From contig NZ_JALGRP010000004.1 of NCBI RefSeq assembly GCF_022815605.1, positions 186,001 through 250,000 on the forward strand: a stretch of 64,000 nucleotides of DNA, given 5' to 3'. This DNA is from Microbacterium sp. VKM Ac-2923. GTDB taxonomy: Bacteria > Actinomycetota > Actinomycetes > Actinomycetales > Microbacteriaceae. The notes under the pieces are model-generated. The model was not told where the DNA came from and did not search any database. It saw nothing but the letters and a program-made list of their open reading frames with translations. Each line of letters opens with the position of its first letter. Positions within the stretch are counted from its first letter, which is position 1. Position numbers and translations under genes: made by a program. Positions 7,655-16,012 of this stretch are shown here, piece by piece.

Positions 7655-9427
7655 TCAGCGTAGGAGCGGGACCTCGATGAGCTGGCGGCCTCCCGCGGGC
7701 GCGGTGAGCAGCTGATCGAGCGCGACCCGGGTCGTGCACCGGTGGTACTCCCACCCGAAGGCGAGCGCGAGGTGCTCGAGCCGCGCGGTGTGGGGGGTGT
7801 ACTGCACGCGGGCCATCGCATCGGCCCCGGCCACCCCGGCCACCTCGAGGCCGTCGAAGATCGTGCCGCCCCCGTCGTTTCCCACCACGACCTGCAGCCT
7901 CGGCTCGGCCTCTCCCGGAGGAAGCAGCAACGCCCCCACGTCGTGCAGGAACGCCAGATCACCCAGCAGCAGCCGGGTGACCCCCGGACGCTCGTCGACC
8001 TGGCTCGCCAGGGCCACTCCGGTCGCCGTGGCGATCGTCCCGTCAATGCCGGCGAGACCGCGATTGGAGTGAACGGCGACCTTCTTCCCGCCCAGCACTT
8101 CGTCGGCCACGCGGACCAGCCGCGACGAGCCGAACACGAGGCGGTCGTGCGGCCACGTCGCCCGCCAGAGGGCGTCGACGAGCGCGGCGCGATCCAGCGG
8201 CGCACGCATCACCTCGACCTCGGCGCTGATCGCCCCGAGCCGCTCGTGCGGAACCGCGGATGCCAGACCGTCGGCGTCGGGGGCGGGGGGAGACAGGTCG
8301 ACGGCGGCGTCGCGCGACGCGCGCATCCACTCCCCCAGCCACGCGCGATCCGCGTCGCCGGACACCCGCACCGCGTCGACCGCGAGGGTCGCGCCGTTGA
8401 GGTTGATGGGCTCTCCCGGGCCGCGCACGGCGATCACTTCCACGTCGTCGCGCCCGAGCAGCAGCGCCACCTCGCGGCTGAGAGTCGGGCGTCCGAACAC
8501 CACGACGCGTTCGACGCGTCCGCCGAGGGAGGGCTCGCGCAGCAGCGAGCGGTACCCGTGCACGATCTGCCGACCGAAGCGCGCGCCGCTGACGATCTCG
8601 GCGATCAGCGGAAAGCCTCCCGCGTGGGCGAGCTGCTCGGCCGCGGCGCCCGCATCGGCTCCCGCGACGACGAGGGTGCGCGGACCGGTCTCGATGCGGT
8701 GCGCGGCCTCGATGTCGGGGGCCACGTCGGCCACTCCGATCCCGCCACCGCCCTGGTAGAGCGCGCCGGAGACGTCATCCGTGGCGTCCGTCGGCGACTC
8801 GACGGCTCGGGATGCCGCCCGCTCGACGAGCCACGACGGCGACGCCCCGGCGAGCGGCTCGCGCAAGGGGACGTTGACGTGCACGGGGCCGGCCGGACGC
8901 ATGCCCTCACCGAGGGAGGCGGCCAGCGCCTCGGCCGCAAGAGCGTCGAGTGCGGCGGTCTGCTCGCCGGTACCGGCGGCGTCGAGCAGTTCGGGAACGG
9001 CCAGGTCGGCCTCGAACCGCGCGGCCGAGCGGAACAGCCCCGGCTGGCGGGTCGTCTGATTGGCGCCCACACCGCGGAGTTCGGCCGGGCGGTCGGCGGT
9101 GAGCAACACCAGGGGGACGCCCGCGTGGTGGGCCTCGAGAGCGGCCGGGAGGAGGTTGGCCACGGCGGTGCCCGACGTGCACACCACGACCGCGGGAATC
9201 CCCGTCTCGCGGGCGATACCGAGGGCTGTGAAGCCGGCGACGCGCTCGTCGATACGCACGTGCAGGTGGACGAGCCCCGCGCGCTCGAGGTCGGCGGCGA
9301 CCAACGCGAGGGCCTGGGATCGCGACCCCGGACTGAGCACGATGTGGCGCACGCCCCGGGCCACGAGTCCGCTCAGGAGCGCGGCTGCGGCATCGGTGGC
9401 GGGCGCGCCACCTGTGAGCGAGGTCAC
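7655..9427 (-). CDS. menD: SEPHCHC synthase
   Basis: 590 residues, thiamine-diphosphate-dependent. It joins 2-oxoglutarate (after decarboxylation) to isochorismate, giving SEPHCHC. N-terminal HIVLSPGSRSQALAL, HVRIDERVAGFTALG with the ThDP-activating Glu, and CTSGTAVANLLPAALEAHHAGVP are diagnostic; C-terminal VVVGNDGGGTIFDGLE is the cofactor pyrophosphate/metal motif. The GTG at 9427 lies six bases after the preceding PLDc_N gene. The next pathway steps (menC, menE, menB) lie 2-6 kb away rather than adjacent. Confidence 0.95.
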   Translation of the reverse strand: MTSLTGGAPATDAAAALLSGLVARGVRHIVLSPGSRSQALALVAADLERAGLVHLHVRIDERVAGFTALGIARETGIPAVVVCTSGTAVANLLPAALEAHHAGVPLVLLTADRPAELRGVGANQTTRQPGLFRSAARFEADLAVPELLDAAGTGEQTAALDALAAEALAASLGEGMRPAGPVHVNVPLREPLAGASPSWLVERAASRAVESPTDATDDVSGALYQGGGGIGVADVAPDIEAAHRIETGPRTLVVAGADAGAAAEQLAHAGGFPLIAEIVSGARFGRQIVHGYRSLLREPSLGGRVERVVVFGRPTLSREVALLLGRDDVEVIAVRGPGEPINLNGATLAVDAVRVSGDADRAWLGEWMRASRDAAVDLSPPAPDADGLASAVPHERLGAISAEVEVMRAPLDRAALVDALWRATWPHDRLVFGSSRLVRVADEVLGGKKVAVHSNRGLAGIDGTIATATGVALASQVDERPGVTRLLLGDLAFLHDVGALLLPPGEAEPRLQVVVGNDGGGTIFDGLEVAGVAGADAMARVQYTPHTARLEHLALAFGWEYHRCTTRVALDQLLTAPAGGRQLIEVPLLR

Positions 9428-9433
9428 CGCCGT

Positions 9434-9853
9434 TCAGCCGACGGCGCCGCGCTGACCGCGGGTGTCGTCGTCGCCCTTGCCCGGAGGGTTGTCGGGGTCG
9501 ACCGGCTTCTGCGGCGGCTCCGGGTCGTCGGCCTCGGAATCGAGCTGCGCGAGTTCTTCTTCGAGCCGGCGAATCCGCTCGTCCTGCTCGGCGCGGGCCG
9601 ACGCCGTCATACGCCCCAGGAATTCCGGATCGTCGTCGGGCGCGCGTCGCACGACCGGCTTGCCCGCGGCGCGACCCCGACCGATGACGAACCAGAGGAT
9701 GCCACCGAGCACCGGCAGCAGGATGACGATCGCCATCCACGCGCCCTTGCTCACTCCGCGGTGACGGGAGGTCGGCTGCACGGCGCAGTCCACGATCGTG
9801 TAGACCCAGAAGACGGTCGCCACGAGCGCCAGGATGAGAAGCAACCGTGCCAT
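9434..9853 (-). CDS. PLDc_N-type small membrane protein
   Basis: 139 residues. Two hydrophobic helices (LLLILALVATVFWVYTIVDC and AWMAIVILLPVLGGILWFVIG) match the phospholipase D N-terminal-like domain found alone in many actinobacteria. A cytoplasmic tail follows with a short coiled-coil stretch (DERIRRLEEELAQL) and an acidic, Pro-rich end. No PLD catalytic HKD motif is present. It is directly upstream of menD, and the pair is probably co-transcribed; role unknown, perhaps envelope stress. Confidence 0.8.
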   Translation of the reverse strand: MARLLLILALVATVFWVYTIVDCAVQPTSRHRGVSKGAWMAIVILLPVLGGILWFVIGRGRAAGKPVVRRAPDDDPEFLGRMTASARAEQDERIRRLEEELAQLDSEADDPEPPQKPVDPDNPPGKGDDDTRGQRGAVG

Positions 9854-9962
9854 GGATCGATTCTACGTGCGTCGGCTGTGCGACGGCCCGGAGGCGTCAT
9901 CCGGTCTTCCGCCGTCGAACCACTCGTGGGAGCGGCGGGAACGACGGTCGTAGACTGGGCGC

Positions 9963-10301
9963 ATGCGCGCTCGCTCGGCCCTCGTCTACACGGTGCTGCG
10001 ACTCCTCGCGTTCCTCGTGCCCCTCGGCATCCTGCTGCTGTTCCCCGTGTTCCAGGAGCTGCCCTGGCTCGCCGCCATCTTCGCGGCGCTCATCGGCTTC
10101 AGCCTGTCGCTGCTGTTCCTGCGTCGCCCCCTCGACAACGTCACGGGCGGTCTCGCCGAGCGTCGCGCGCAGCGCACCGCGAGCGGCCGGCGAACGGGTG
10201 CAGAGACCGATGCAGATGCCGAAGACGCCGTCGTGGATTCGGCGCAGCGCGGCACCCCTCGAAACAGGCCGACCGAGTCCGGCGAGCCCCCGGCCATCTG
10301 A
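9963..10301 (+). CDS. DUF4229 membrane protein
   Basis: 112 residues with two TM segments (VLRLLAFLVPLGILLLFPVF and WLAAIFAALIGFSLSLLFL), the arrangement of DUF4229 proteins often found beside menA/menD in this family. The tail from about residue 65 is polar and probably disordered. The ATG at 9963 is preceded by TAGACT (9951-9956) and GGGCGC, a clean leaderless promoter. It converges on menA. Function unknown. Confidence 0.8.
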   Translation: MRARSALVYTVLRLLAFLVPLGILLLFPVFQELPWLAAIFAALIGFSLSLLFLRRPLDNVTGGLAERRAQRTASGRRTGAETDADAEDAVVDSAQRGTPRNRPTESGEPPAI

Positions 10302-10362
10302 CCCGCCGCCCACTCACACCAGCTGTCCTCGGCTAGTTCGCCTCCTGAGGACGGTGCGGGCG

Positions 10363-11334
10363 TCAGCCGGCGAAGGCCCAGAACAGCAGCGCGCCGTAGG
10401 CCACGGAGGTGAAGCTCGTCACCTGGAGGGCGGTGATGAGCTCGCGCGGGGCACGGTAGGTCCACACGATCAGAATCGCGGCGAGACCGCCGAGCAGGGC
10501 GATGAGCGTCAGCCAAGCGATCGGGTAGACGAACGCCAGGAAGACCGCGATGGCGAACGGGACGAGCACGAACACTGTGAACAGCACCTGCGTCGCCCGC
10601 CGCCCGATGAGCACTGTCAGCGTGCGCTTGCCCGCCACGCGGTCCTGATCGATGTCACGCAGGTTGTTGGCCAGGAGCACCGCGCATGCCAGGAGGCCGG
10701 CGGCCACGGCTCCGAACCACGCCTCCTGCGGCAGCGAGAACACCTGCAGCCACGTGGTCCCGAGAGTCGCGACGAGGCCGAAGAAGACGAACACGAACAG
10801 CTCGCCCATCGCGTTGTAGCCATAGGGGCGCTTGCCGCCGGTGTAGAACCAGGCGGCGACGATGCACACGGCACCCACGAGGAGGAGCCACCACTGGCCC
10901 GTGCGGATGACCAGAGCCAGGCCGATGAGCGCGGCGAGCGCGAAGAACGACAGTGCGACCAGGAGCACCGTTCGCGGCTTCGCCTTCCTTCCGCCGGTGA
11001 GGCGGCCCGGTCCCACTCGCACGTCGTCCGTTCCCCGGATGCCGTCGCTGTAGTCATTGGCGTAGTTGACGCCGATCTGCAGGGCGAAGGCCACGGCGAG
11101 GCAGGCCAGGGCGATGACCCAGTGGAGTCGGTCGTCGACGAGGGTTGCCGCCCCCGTGCCGATCAGCACCGGGGTGATCGCGAGCGGAAGAGTCCGCAGG
11201 CGCGCCGCCGCGATCCAGTCGCGCGCGGTCGCGGGGGTCACGGCCTGGGCCGCTCCGCTCTTGGGCTTCTGCGGGTTGCCGCCCGGGCGCCGCTTCGCGG
11301 CGGATGTCGAACGCTTACGAGACTGTGCTGCCAC
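10363..11334 (-). CDS. menA: 1,4-dihydroxy-2-naphthoate polyprenyltransferase
   Basis: 323 residues, UbiA-family membrane prenyltransferase that attaches the polyprenyl chain to DHNA. The first Asp motif NYANDYSDGIRGTDD and second NNLRDIDQDRVAGKRT are present, with about eight or nine hydrophobic segments. The N-terminal 35 residues are basic and Ser/Ala-rich, probably a cytoplasmic extension. GTG start at 11334, with TAGGAT eight bases upstream. It starts 11 bases after the menE stop, so menB-menE-menA likely form one operon led by the LLM oxidoreductase. Confidence 0.95.
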   Translation of the reverse strand: MAAQSRKRSTSAAKRRPGGNPQKPKSGAAQAVTPATARDWIAAARLRTLPLAITPVLIGTGAATLVDDRLHWVIALACLAVAFALQIGVNYANDYSDGIRGTDDVRVGPGRLTGGRKAKPRTVLLVALSFFALAALIGLALVIRTGQWWLLLVGAVCIVAAWFYTGGKRPYGYNAMGELFVFVFFGLVATLGTTWLQVFSLPQEAWFGAVAAGLLACAVLLANNLRDIDQDRVAGKRTLTVLIGRRATQVLFTVFVLVPFAIAVFLAFVYPIAWLTLIALLGGLAAILIVWTYRAPRELITALQVTSFTSVAYGALLFWAFAG

Positions 11335-11345
11335 GGAGGCTCATC

Positions 11346-12506
11346 CTAAGCCCGGGTGCCGGGTGCGCCCGCCGCCAGCCAGCGACGGAGGGCTGCACGG
11401 TCGGGCTTGCCCGAGTCGAGTGCGGGCACCTCGTCGACGACCACCACGCGCGCCGGGCGCGCGGGGGCGCCGAGAGCCTCGCCGACGGCGGCGCGGACGC
11501 GCTCGAGCACGGAGGACACCTCCCTCACCTCGACGTGCGGCAGGACGACGGCCGAGCCTTGACCCCAGACGGCATCCGAGATCGGCACGACCACCGCAGC
11601 TTCCAGTCCCGCCAGGCTCCGCACCGTCGATTCCACCCGGTCCAGCGACACATTCACCCCACCCGAGACGATGACGTTGTCGAGGCGGCCGGACACGTGC
11701 AGCTCTCCGTCGACGATCTCGCCCCCGTCACCGGTGCGGTACCAGCGGGTGCCGTCGGAGTCGACGGGGAAGAGGGATGCCGTGCGCTCCGGCTCGTCGA
11801 GATAACCCTCGGCAAGGGTGGGCCCGGCCAAGCGCACCTCCCCCTCGACGATCGCCATGGCGACGCCGTCGAGAGGGACGCCGTCGTAGACGCAGCCGCC
11901 GCTGGTTTCGGTGGAGCCATAGGTGCGCACGACCCTCGCGCCCGCGGCCGCCGCGCGTTCGAGAACCGACGGCGCGAGCGCCTGCCCTCCGATGAGGATG
12001 GCCTCGAACGAGCGCAGCGACTGGGCGACGGCGCGATCGGAGTCGGCGGCATCCAACAGGCGCTGAAGCTGCGCGGGGACCAGGGAGGTGTAGGTCGGCA
12101 CGCGCGCACCATTGTCGTGCGAGGCCATACCGAGGGCGGCGGCGGCGAACGGTTCGGGGCGGAAGGGACCGCCGAGGACGGCAGGCTCCCGGTCGGCGAG
12201 GAACGCCCGCACGAGCACCTGCACCCCGGCGACGTAGGTCGCCGGCACGGCGAGCAGCCACGACCCCTCGCCGATACGCGCCGCGGTCGCATAGGCACTC
12301 GCGATCAGCGCGTTGCGCGAGAGCACCACCGATTTGGGCACGCCCGTCGATCCCGACGTCGTCACGACCGCGGCGGTGCCCGAGGGCACCTCGCCGAGGG
12401 GGTCGATCCGCCCCAGCGAGACCGCCGGGCCTGCACCCAGCACCGCCGCCCGAAGGGCGCGCAGCACGTCGCGGGGGCTGGTGGACGCCGGTGGTCCGAT
12501 TCTCAC
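11346..12506 (-). CDS. menE: o-succinylbenzoate--CoA ligase
   Basis: 386 residues, ANL-superfamily acyl-CoA ligase activating o-succinylbenzoate. AMP-binding P-loop TTSGSTGVPKSVVLS is near residue 55, YGSTETSGG is the adenylate motif, and WYRTGDGG and SGRLDNVI are the hinge-region motifs; LDSGKPDR holds the C-terminal Lys. It is shorter than typical ANL enzymes at the N-terminus, as in actinobacterial MenE. The GTG at 12506 is chosen; the open frame upstream lies inside menB. The gap to menB is 16 bases. Confidence 0.92.
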   Translation of the reverse strand: MRIGPPASTSPRDVLRALRAAVLGAGPAVSLGRIDPLGEVPSGTAAVVTTSGSTGVPKSVVLSRNALIASAYATAARIGEGSWLLAVPATYVAGVQVLVRAFLADREPAVLGGPFRPEPFAAAALGMASHDNGARVPTYTSLVPAQLQRLLDAADSDRAVAQSLRSFEAILIGGQALAPSVLERAAAAGARVVRTYGSTETSGGCVYDGVPLDGVAMAIVEGEVRLAGPTLAEGYLDEPERTASLFPVDSDGTRWYRTGDGGEIVDGELHVSGRLDNVIVSGGVNVSLDRVESTVRSLAGLEAAVVVPISDAVWGQGSAVVLPHVEVREVSSVLERVRAAVGEALGAPARPARVVVVDEVPALDSGKPDRAALRRWLAAGAPGTRA

Positions 12507-12522
12507 GTCTCGGTGGTCCCGG

Positions 12523-13425
12523 TCAGTAGTGCCACGGCACGTCGGACCAGTCGGGGTCGCGCTTCTCGAGGAAGGAGTCGCGACCCTCGGTCGCTTCATC
12601 GGTTCCGTAGGCGAGGCGCGTCGCCTCCCCCGCGAACAACTGCTGCCCCACCAGGCCGTCATCGACCGCGTTGAAGGCGTACTTGAGCATCCTGATCGCG
12701 GTGGGCGACTTCGTCAGGATCGTTCGGGCCATCGCGAGCGCCTCCCGCTCGAGCTCGGCGTGCGGCACGACGCGGTTCACGGCACCCATCTCGTACGCCC
12801 GCTGGGCCGAGTACTCCTCCGCGAGGAAGAAGATCTCGCGCGCGAACTTCTGACCGATCTGGCGCGCGAAGTACGCGGAGCCGTACCCGGCGTCGAAGGA
12901 TCCGACGTCGGCATCCGTCTGCTTGAAACGGCCGTGCTCGGCGCTCGCGATGGAGAGGTCGCACACGACGTTGAGCGAATGCCCGCCGCCGGCAGCCCAC
13001 CCCGGGACCACGGCGATGACGACCTTCGGCATGAAACGGATCAGGCGCTGCACCTCGAGGATGTGGAGGCGCCCGGCGCGGCCGGGATCGTGCACAGCGG
13101 TCTCGTCGTGCGAGTACTTGTAGCCGTCGCGGCCGCGGATGCGCTGATCGCCGCCCGAGCAGAACGCCCAACCGCCGTCTTTCGTGCTCGGCCCGTTGCC
13201 GGTCAGCAGCACGACGCCGATGCGGTGATCCTGGCGGGCGATGTCGAGCGCGCGGTGCAGCTCATCGACGGTATGTGGGCGGAAGGCGTTGCGCACCTCG
13301 GGACGGTCGAACGCGATGCGGGCGACGCGCCCGTCGTGGGTGACGTGCGCGGTGATGTCGGTGTATCGCTCGGCGCCGGGCGCGAGCGTCCACTCGGCGG
13401 GGTCGAAGAGCTCGGAGACGGTCAC
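12523..13425 (-). CDS. menB: 1,4-dihydroxy-2-naphthoyl-CoA synthase
   Basis: 300 residues, crotonase fold. It cyclises OSB-CoA to DHNA-CoA. Motifs: FDRPEVRNAFRPHTVDEL, the oxyanion region WAFCSGGDQRIRG, VPGWAAGGGHSLNVVCDL, and MenB-typical FDAGYGSAYFARQIG with the Asp/Tyr region. The GTG at 13425 lies 10 bases after the LLM oxidoreductase stop; menE follows. Its length and the SGGDQR signature separate it from ordinary enoyl-CoA hydratases. Confidence 0.95.
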   Translation of the reverse strand: MTVSELFDPAEWTLAPGAERYTDITAHVTHDGRVARIAFDRPEVRNAFRPHTVDELHRALDIARQDHRIGVVLLTGNGPSTKDGGWAFCSGGDQRIRGRDGYKYSHDETAVHDPGRAGRLHILEVQRLIRFMPKVVIAVVPGWAAGGGHSLNVVCDLSIASAEHGRFKQTDADVGSFDAGYGSAYFARQIGQKFAREIFFLAEEYSAQRAYEMGAVNRVVPHAELEREALAMARTILTKSPTAIRMLKYAFNAVDDGLVGQQLFAGEATRLAYGTDEATEGRDSFLEKRDPDWSDVPWHY

Positions 13426-13435
13426 CCGATCAGCC

Positions 13436-14233
13436 TCAGGCGTTCTTCGCGTCGCGCCAGGTCAACCACCGCTCGATGAGCGAGTAGTCCCATTCGGGGC
13501 CCGAGAAGCCGAGGGTGAACAAGCGCGTGCCGGCGTCGAAGAGGGCGTCGGCGTCGGTCTCGTCGCGATCCTTCAGCTCGTTCGACACGACGAGGGTCGA
13601 CAGGTCGCGTCCCTCGGTCTCGGCCCACTTCTCGATCACGCCGAGCTTGTGCGGGAGCTCGTCGGGCGTGACGAAGCTGTGCCAGATGTCGGCGTGGCGC
13701 GCGACGATGCGCAGCGTCTTCTGCTCGCCCTTGCCGCCGATCATCACGGGGATCTTGCGAGTGGGGGCGGGGTTCAGCTTTCCCCAGCGGTCGACGATGC
13801 GGTCGAGGTCGGCGGCGAGCGCGTTCAGACGCGAGCCCGCGGTGCCGAACTCGTAGCCGTACTCGTCGTAGTCGCGCTGGAACCAGCCCGATCCGGTGCC
13901 GAAGATGAAACGGCCGGTGTCGCCGCCCTTCTTGCTGATGTGGTCGATCGTGCGGGCCATGTCGGCCTGCAGATCGGCGCCGCGGTAGCTGTTGCAGTTG
14001 ACCAGCGCCCCGAACTCGACCCTCTCGGTCTGCTCGGCCCAGGCCGACAGCATTGTCCACGACTCGAAGTGCTCGCCGTCGGGGTCGCCGTACAGCGGGA
14101 AGAAGTGGTCCCAGTTGAACAGGATGTCGACGCCCATCTCTTCCAGACGGAAGACGGCGTCGCGGATGTCGGAGTACTGCACGTGCTGCGGCTGGATCTG
14201 GACGCCGAGCCGGACCGGAGTGTCGAAGAGCAT
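13436..14233 (-). CDS. LLM-class F420-dependent oxidoreductase
   Basis: 265 residues, luciferase-like monooxygenase fold. The N-terminal LGVQIQPQHVQYSDIRD and GTGSGWFQRDYDEYGYEFGT are typical of F420-dependent family members; substrate unknown. It heads the menB-menE-menA operon (10-base gap to menB), a placement that suggests a link to quinone or redox metabolism, though no pathway step requires it. The ATG at 14233 is preceded by GACCGC and TAGGCT at 14240-14245, a leaderless promoter facing away from the menC promoter. Confidence 0.85.
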   Translation of the reverse strand: MLFDTPVRLGVQIQPQHVQYSDIRDAVFRLEEMGVDILFNWDHFFPLYGDPDGEHFESWTMLSAWAEQTERVEFGALVNCNSYRGADLQADMARTIDHISKKGGDTGRFIFGTGSGWFQRDYDEYGYEFGTAGSRLNALAADLDRIVDRWGKLNPAPTRKIPVMIGGKGEQKTLRIVARHADIWHSFVTPDELPHKLGVIEKWAETEGRDLSTLVVSNELKDRDETDADALFDAGTRLFTLGFSGPEWDYSLIERWLTWRDAKNA

Positions 14234-14239
14234 GCGGTC

Positions 14240-14274
14240 AGCCTATTCCGGGCCACTGACACCCGGGCCAGGAT
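14240..14274. promoter_or_regulatory. divergent leaderless promoters for the LLM-menBEA operon and menC
   Basis: Minus strand: TAGGCT at 14240-14245, six bases before the ATG at 14233. Plus strand: CAGGAT at 14269-14274, six bases before the ATG at 14281. Only 47 bases separate the two start codons, so each -35 region must overlap the other promoter. This could couple or exclude expression of the two halves of the men pathway. Confidence 0.55.
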
Positions 14275-14280
14275 GGGGAC

Positions 14281-15282
14281 ATGAGCACCACGCCCCTCCC
14301 GCCCTTCGCCGACGTCCTCGCCACCGCGCGGGTGGTCGCCCTTCCGCTCGCCGCGCCGTTCCGCGGCATCCGCACCCGCGAGGCCGTGGTGTTCGAGGGG
14401 CCGCGGGGGTGGACGGAATTCTCGCCTTTCGCGGAGTACCCCGACGCTGAAGCGGCCACCTGGCTCGCCGGCGCCCTCGACTTCGGCTGGCGACCCACGC
14501 CGCCGGCCGTCCGGGACGTCGTCGCCGTCAACGCCACGGTGCCCGCCGTCCCGGCATCCGACGTCGCCCGCATCCTGGCCCGGTACGACGGATGCCGCAC
14601 GGCGAAGGTGAAGGTGGCAGAGGCGGGACAGACGCTCGCCGACGACGTCGCGCGGGTGCGGGCGGTGCGCGACGAGATGGGGCCGGAGGGCCGCGTGCGC
14701 ATCGATGCCAACGCGGCGTGGAACGTCGACGAAGCCGAGCGAGCGATACACGCGCTCGCCGAATTCGACCTGGAGTACGTGGAGCAGCCCTGTGCCGAGG
14801 TCGACGAGCTCGCCGAGTTGCGGGAGCGCATCGGATACCTCGACATCCCGGTCGCCGCCGATGAGAGTGTGCGAAAGGCGGCCGATCCGCTCCTCGTCGC
14901 CCGTGCCGGGGCAGCCGACATCCTGGTGATCAAGGCGCAGCCGTTGGGCGGAGTGCACGCGGCGCTCGACCTCGTCGCCCAGGCGGGGCTCCCCGCGGTG
15001 GTGTCCAGCGCGCTCGACACCTCGATCGGACTGTCGATGGGGGCGGCCCTCGCCGCGGCGCTGCCGCAGCTCGACTTCGACTGCGGTCTCGGCACCGCAT
15101 CGTTGTTCACGGCCGACGTCGTGGCATCCCCCCTCATCGCCCGGGGGGGCGTGGTGTCACTCGAACGCCCGCGGCCGTCGTCCACCGACCTCGATCGCGT
15201 GGCCGCCGACGACGAGCGTCGCGACTGGTGGCTGGCCCGCCTGCGTCGCTGCTACGACCTGCTCGAGGTCACTCGAGGATGA
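14281..15282 (+). CDS. menC: o-succinylbenzoate synthase
   Basis: 333 residues, enolase superfamily. It dehydrates SHCHC to o-succinylbenzoate. Catalytic elements: TAKVKVAE (KxK Lys pair) near residue 103, RIDANAAW with the first metal Asp, EYVEQPC, PVAADESV, and VIKAQPLGGV with the second Lys. C-terminal VVSSALDTSIGLSMG is MenC-like. The start ATG follows CAGGAT and six bases. The last 14 bases overlap the convergent TetR gene. Confidence 0.93.
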   Translation: MSTTPLPPFADVLATARVVALPLAAPFRGIRTREAVVFEGPRGWTEFSPFAEYPDAEAATWLAGALDFGWRPTPPAVRDVVAVNATVPAVPASDVARILARYDGCRTAKVKVAEAGQTLADDVARVRAVRDEMGPEGRVRIDANAAWNVDEAERAIHALAEFDLEYVEQPCAEVDELAELRERIGYLDIPVAADESVRKAADPLLVARAGAADILVIKAQPLGGVHAALDLVAQAGLPAVVSSALDTSIGLSMGAALAAALPQLDFDCGLGTASLFTADVVASPLIARGGVVSLERPRPSSTDLDRVAADDERRDWWLARLRRCYDLLEVTRG

Positions 15283-15895
15283 GCCCGACCACCTGAGAGA
15301 GCCGCTCGGCCAGTCCCGAGCGGGACAGCGCCGGCGCCTGACGGAGGAGCAGAGCGGTCTCCGACGTCGAGACCCACACCGACAGCAGCAGCTCCGTCGC
15401 GACGTCGGCGGGTACGCGCAGCGACAACCCGCGCGCTTCGGCGATGTCGCGCACGAGGTGGGTGACGCTCTCGCCCAACCCCTGATTCAGCGCGAGGTAC
15501 GCCTGGGCGAACTCGGGATTGCGCAGGGCCTGAAGGCGCGTCTCGGCGCCGAGAAGCACGTCGAGGCGATCCTCCCCCGTCGCCTCGAGCACCTCGTGCA
15601 CGAGCTGCATCACGTCGTCGGCAGTGTTGAGACCGCGGTCCTCGATGGAGGTCACCCGCTCCCGCACGGCGGCGATGGTGGTCTCGGCGGATCGCGCGCA
15701 GAGCGCCAGGAACAGCTCCTCCTTCGAGGCGAAGTTGGAGTAGAACGCACCGCGGGTGAAGCCCGCTCGCTCGCACACGGCCTCGACGGAGGCAGCATCG
15801 ATGCCGACCTCGGCGAACACTTCAGCGGCGGCATCCATCAGGCGGGTACGGGTGTTCTCGCGGCGGCGCGTCGTCGCGGGCGCGGAATCGGTCAT
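15269..15895 (-). CDS. TetR-family repressor
   Basis: 208 residues. The N-terminal HTH (TRLMDAAAEVFAEVGIDAAS, then VCERAGFTRGAFYSNFASKE) is classic TetR; the C-terminal ligand domain is not assignable by eye. The ATG at 15895 follows a GGAGG site. It is divergent from the MMPL-yhgE operon and two tandem palindromes sit between, so it very likely represses that operon and itself. The inducing ligand is unknown; by family analogy it could be a lipid or drug. Confidence 0.9.
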   Translation of the reverse strand: MTDSAPATTRRRENTRTRLMDAAAEVFAEVGIDAASVEAVCERAGFTRGAFYSNFASKEELFLALCARSAETTIAAVRERVTSIEDRGLNTADDVMQLVHEVLEATGEDRLDVLLGAETRLQALRNPEFAQAYLALNQGLGESVTHLVRDIAEARGLSLRVPADVATELLLSVWVSTSETALLLRQAPALSRSGLAERLSQVVGLILE

Positions 15896-15951
15896 CCGTG
15901 ACCTCCAGTCCTCGGGTGAAATCCAGGTTCGACCTCACCATCGGGGACTAC

Positions 15952-15985
15952 GATACATTGATGTATCCGATACGGTGATGTATCG
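15952..15985. promoter_or_regulatory. two tandem TetR operators
   Basis: A perfect palindrome GATACATTGATGTATC (15952-15967) is followed directly by a near-perfect one, CGATACGGTGATGTATCG (15968-15985). The two copies repeat with a 17-base period. They lie midway between the divergent TetR gene (start 15895) and the MMPL gene (start 16013). Such doubled sites are bound by pairs of dimers in several TetR-family systems. Confidence 0.85.
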
Positions 15986-16012
15986 ACTCATTCACCGATC
16001 GTGGGAGCCGCC

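Noticed and set aside
7603..8205. PPK2 with a 200-residue N-terminal extension
   Set aside because: The extension is the menD gene read in another frame; the ATG at 7602 gives the family-length protein.
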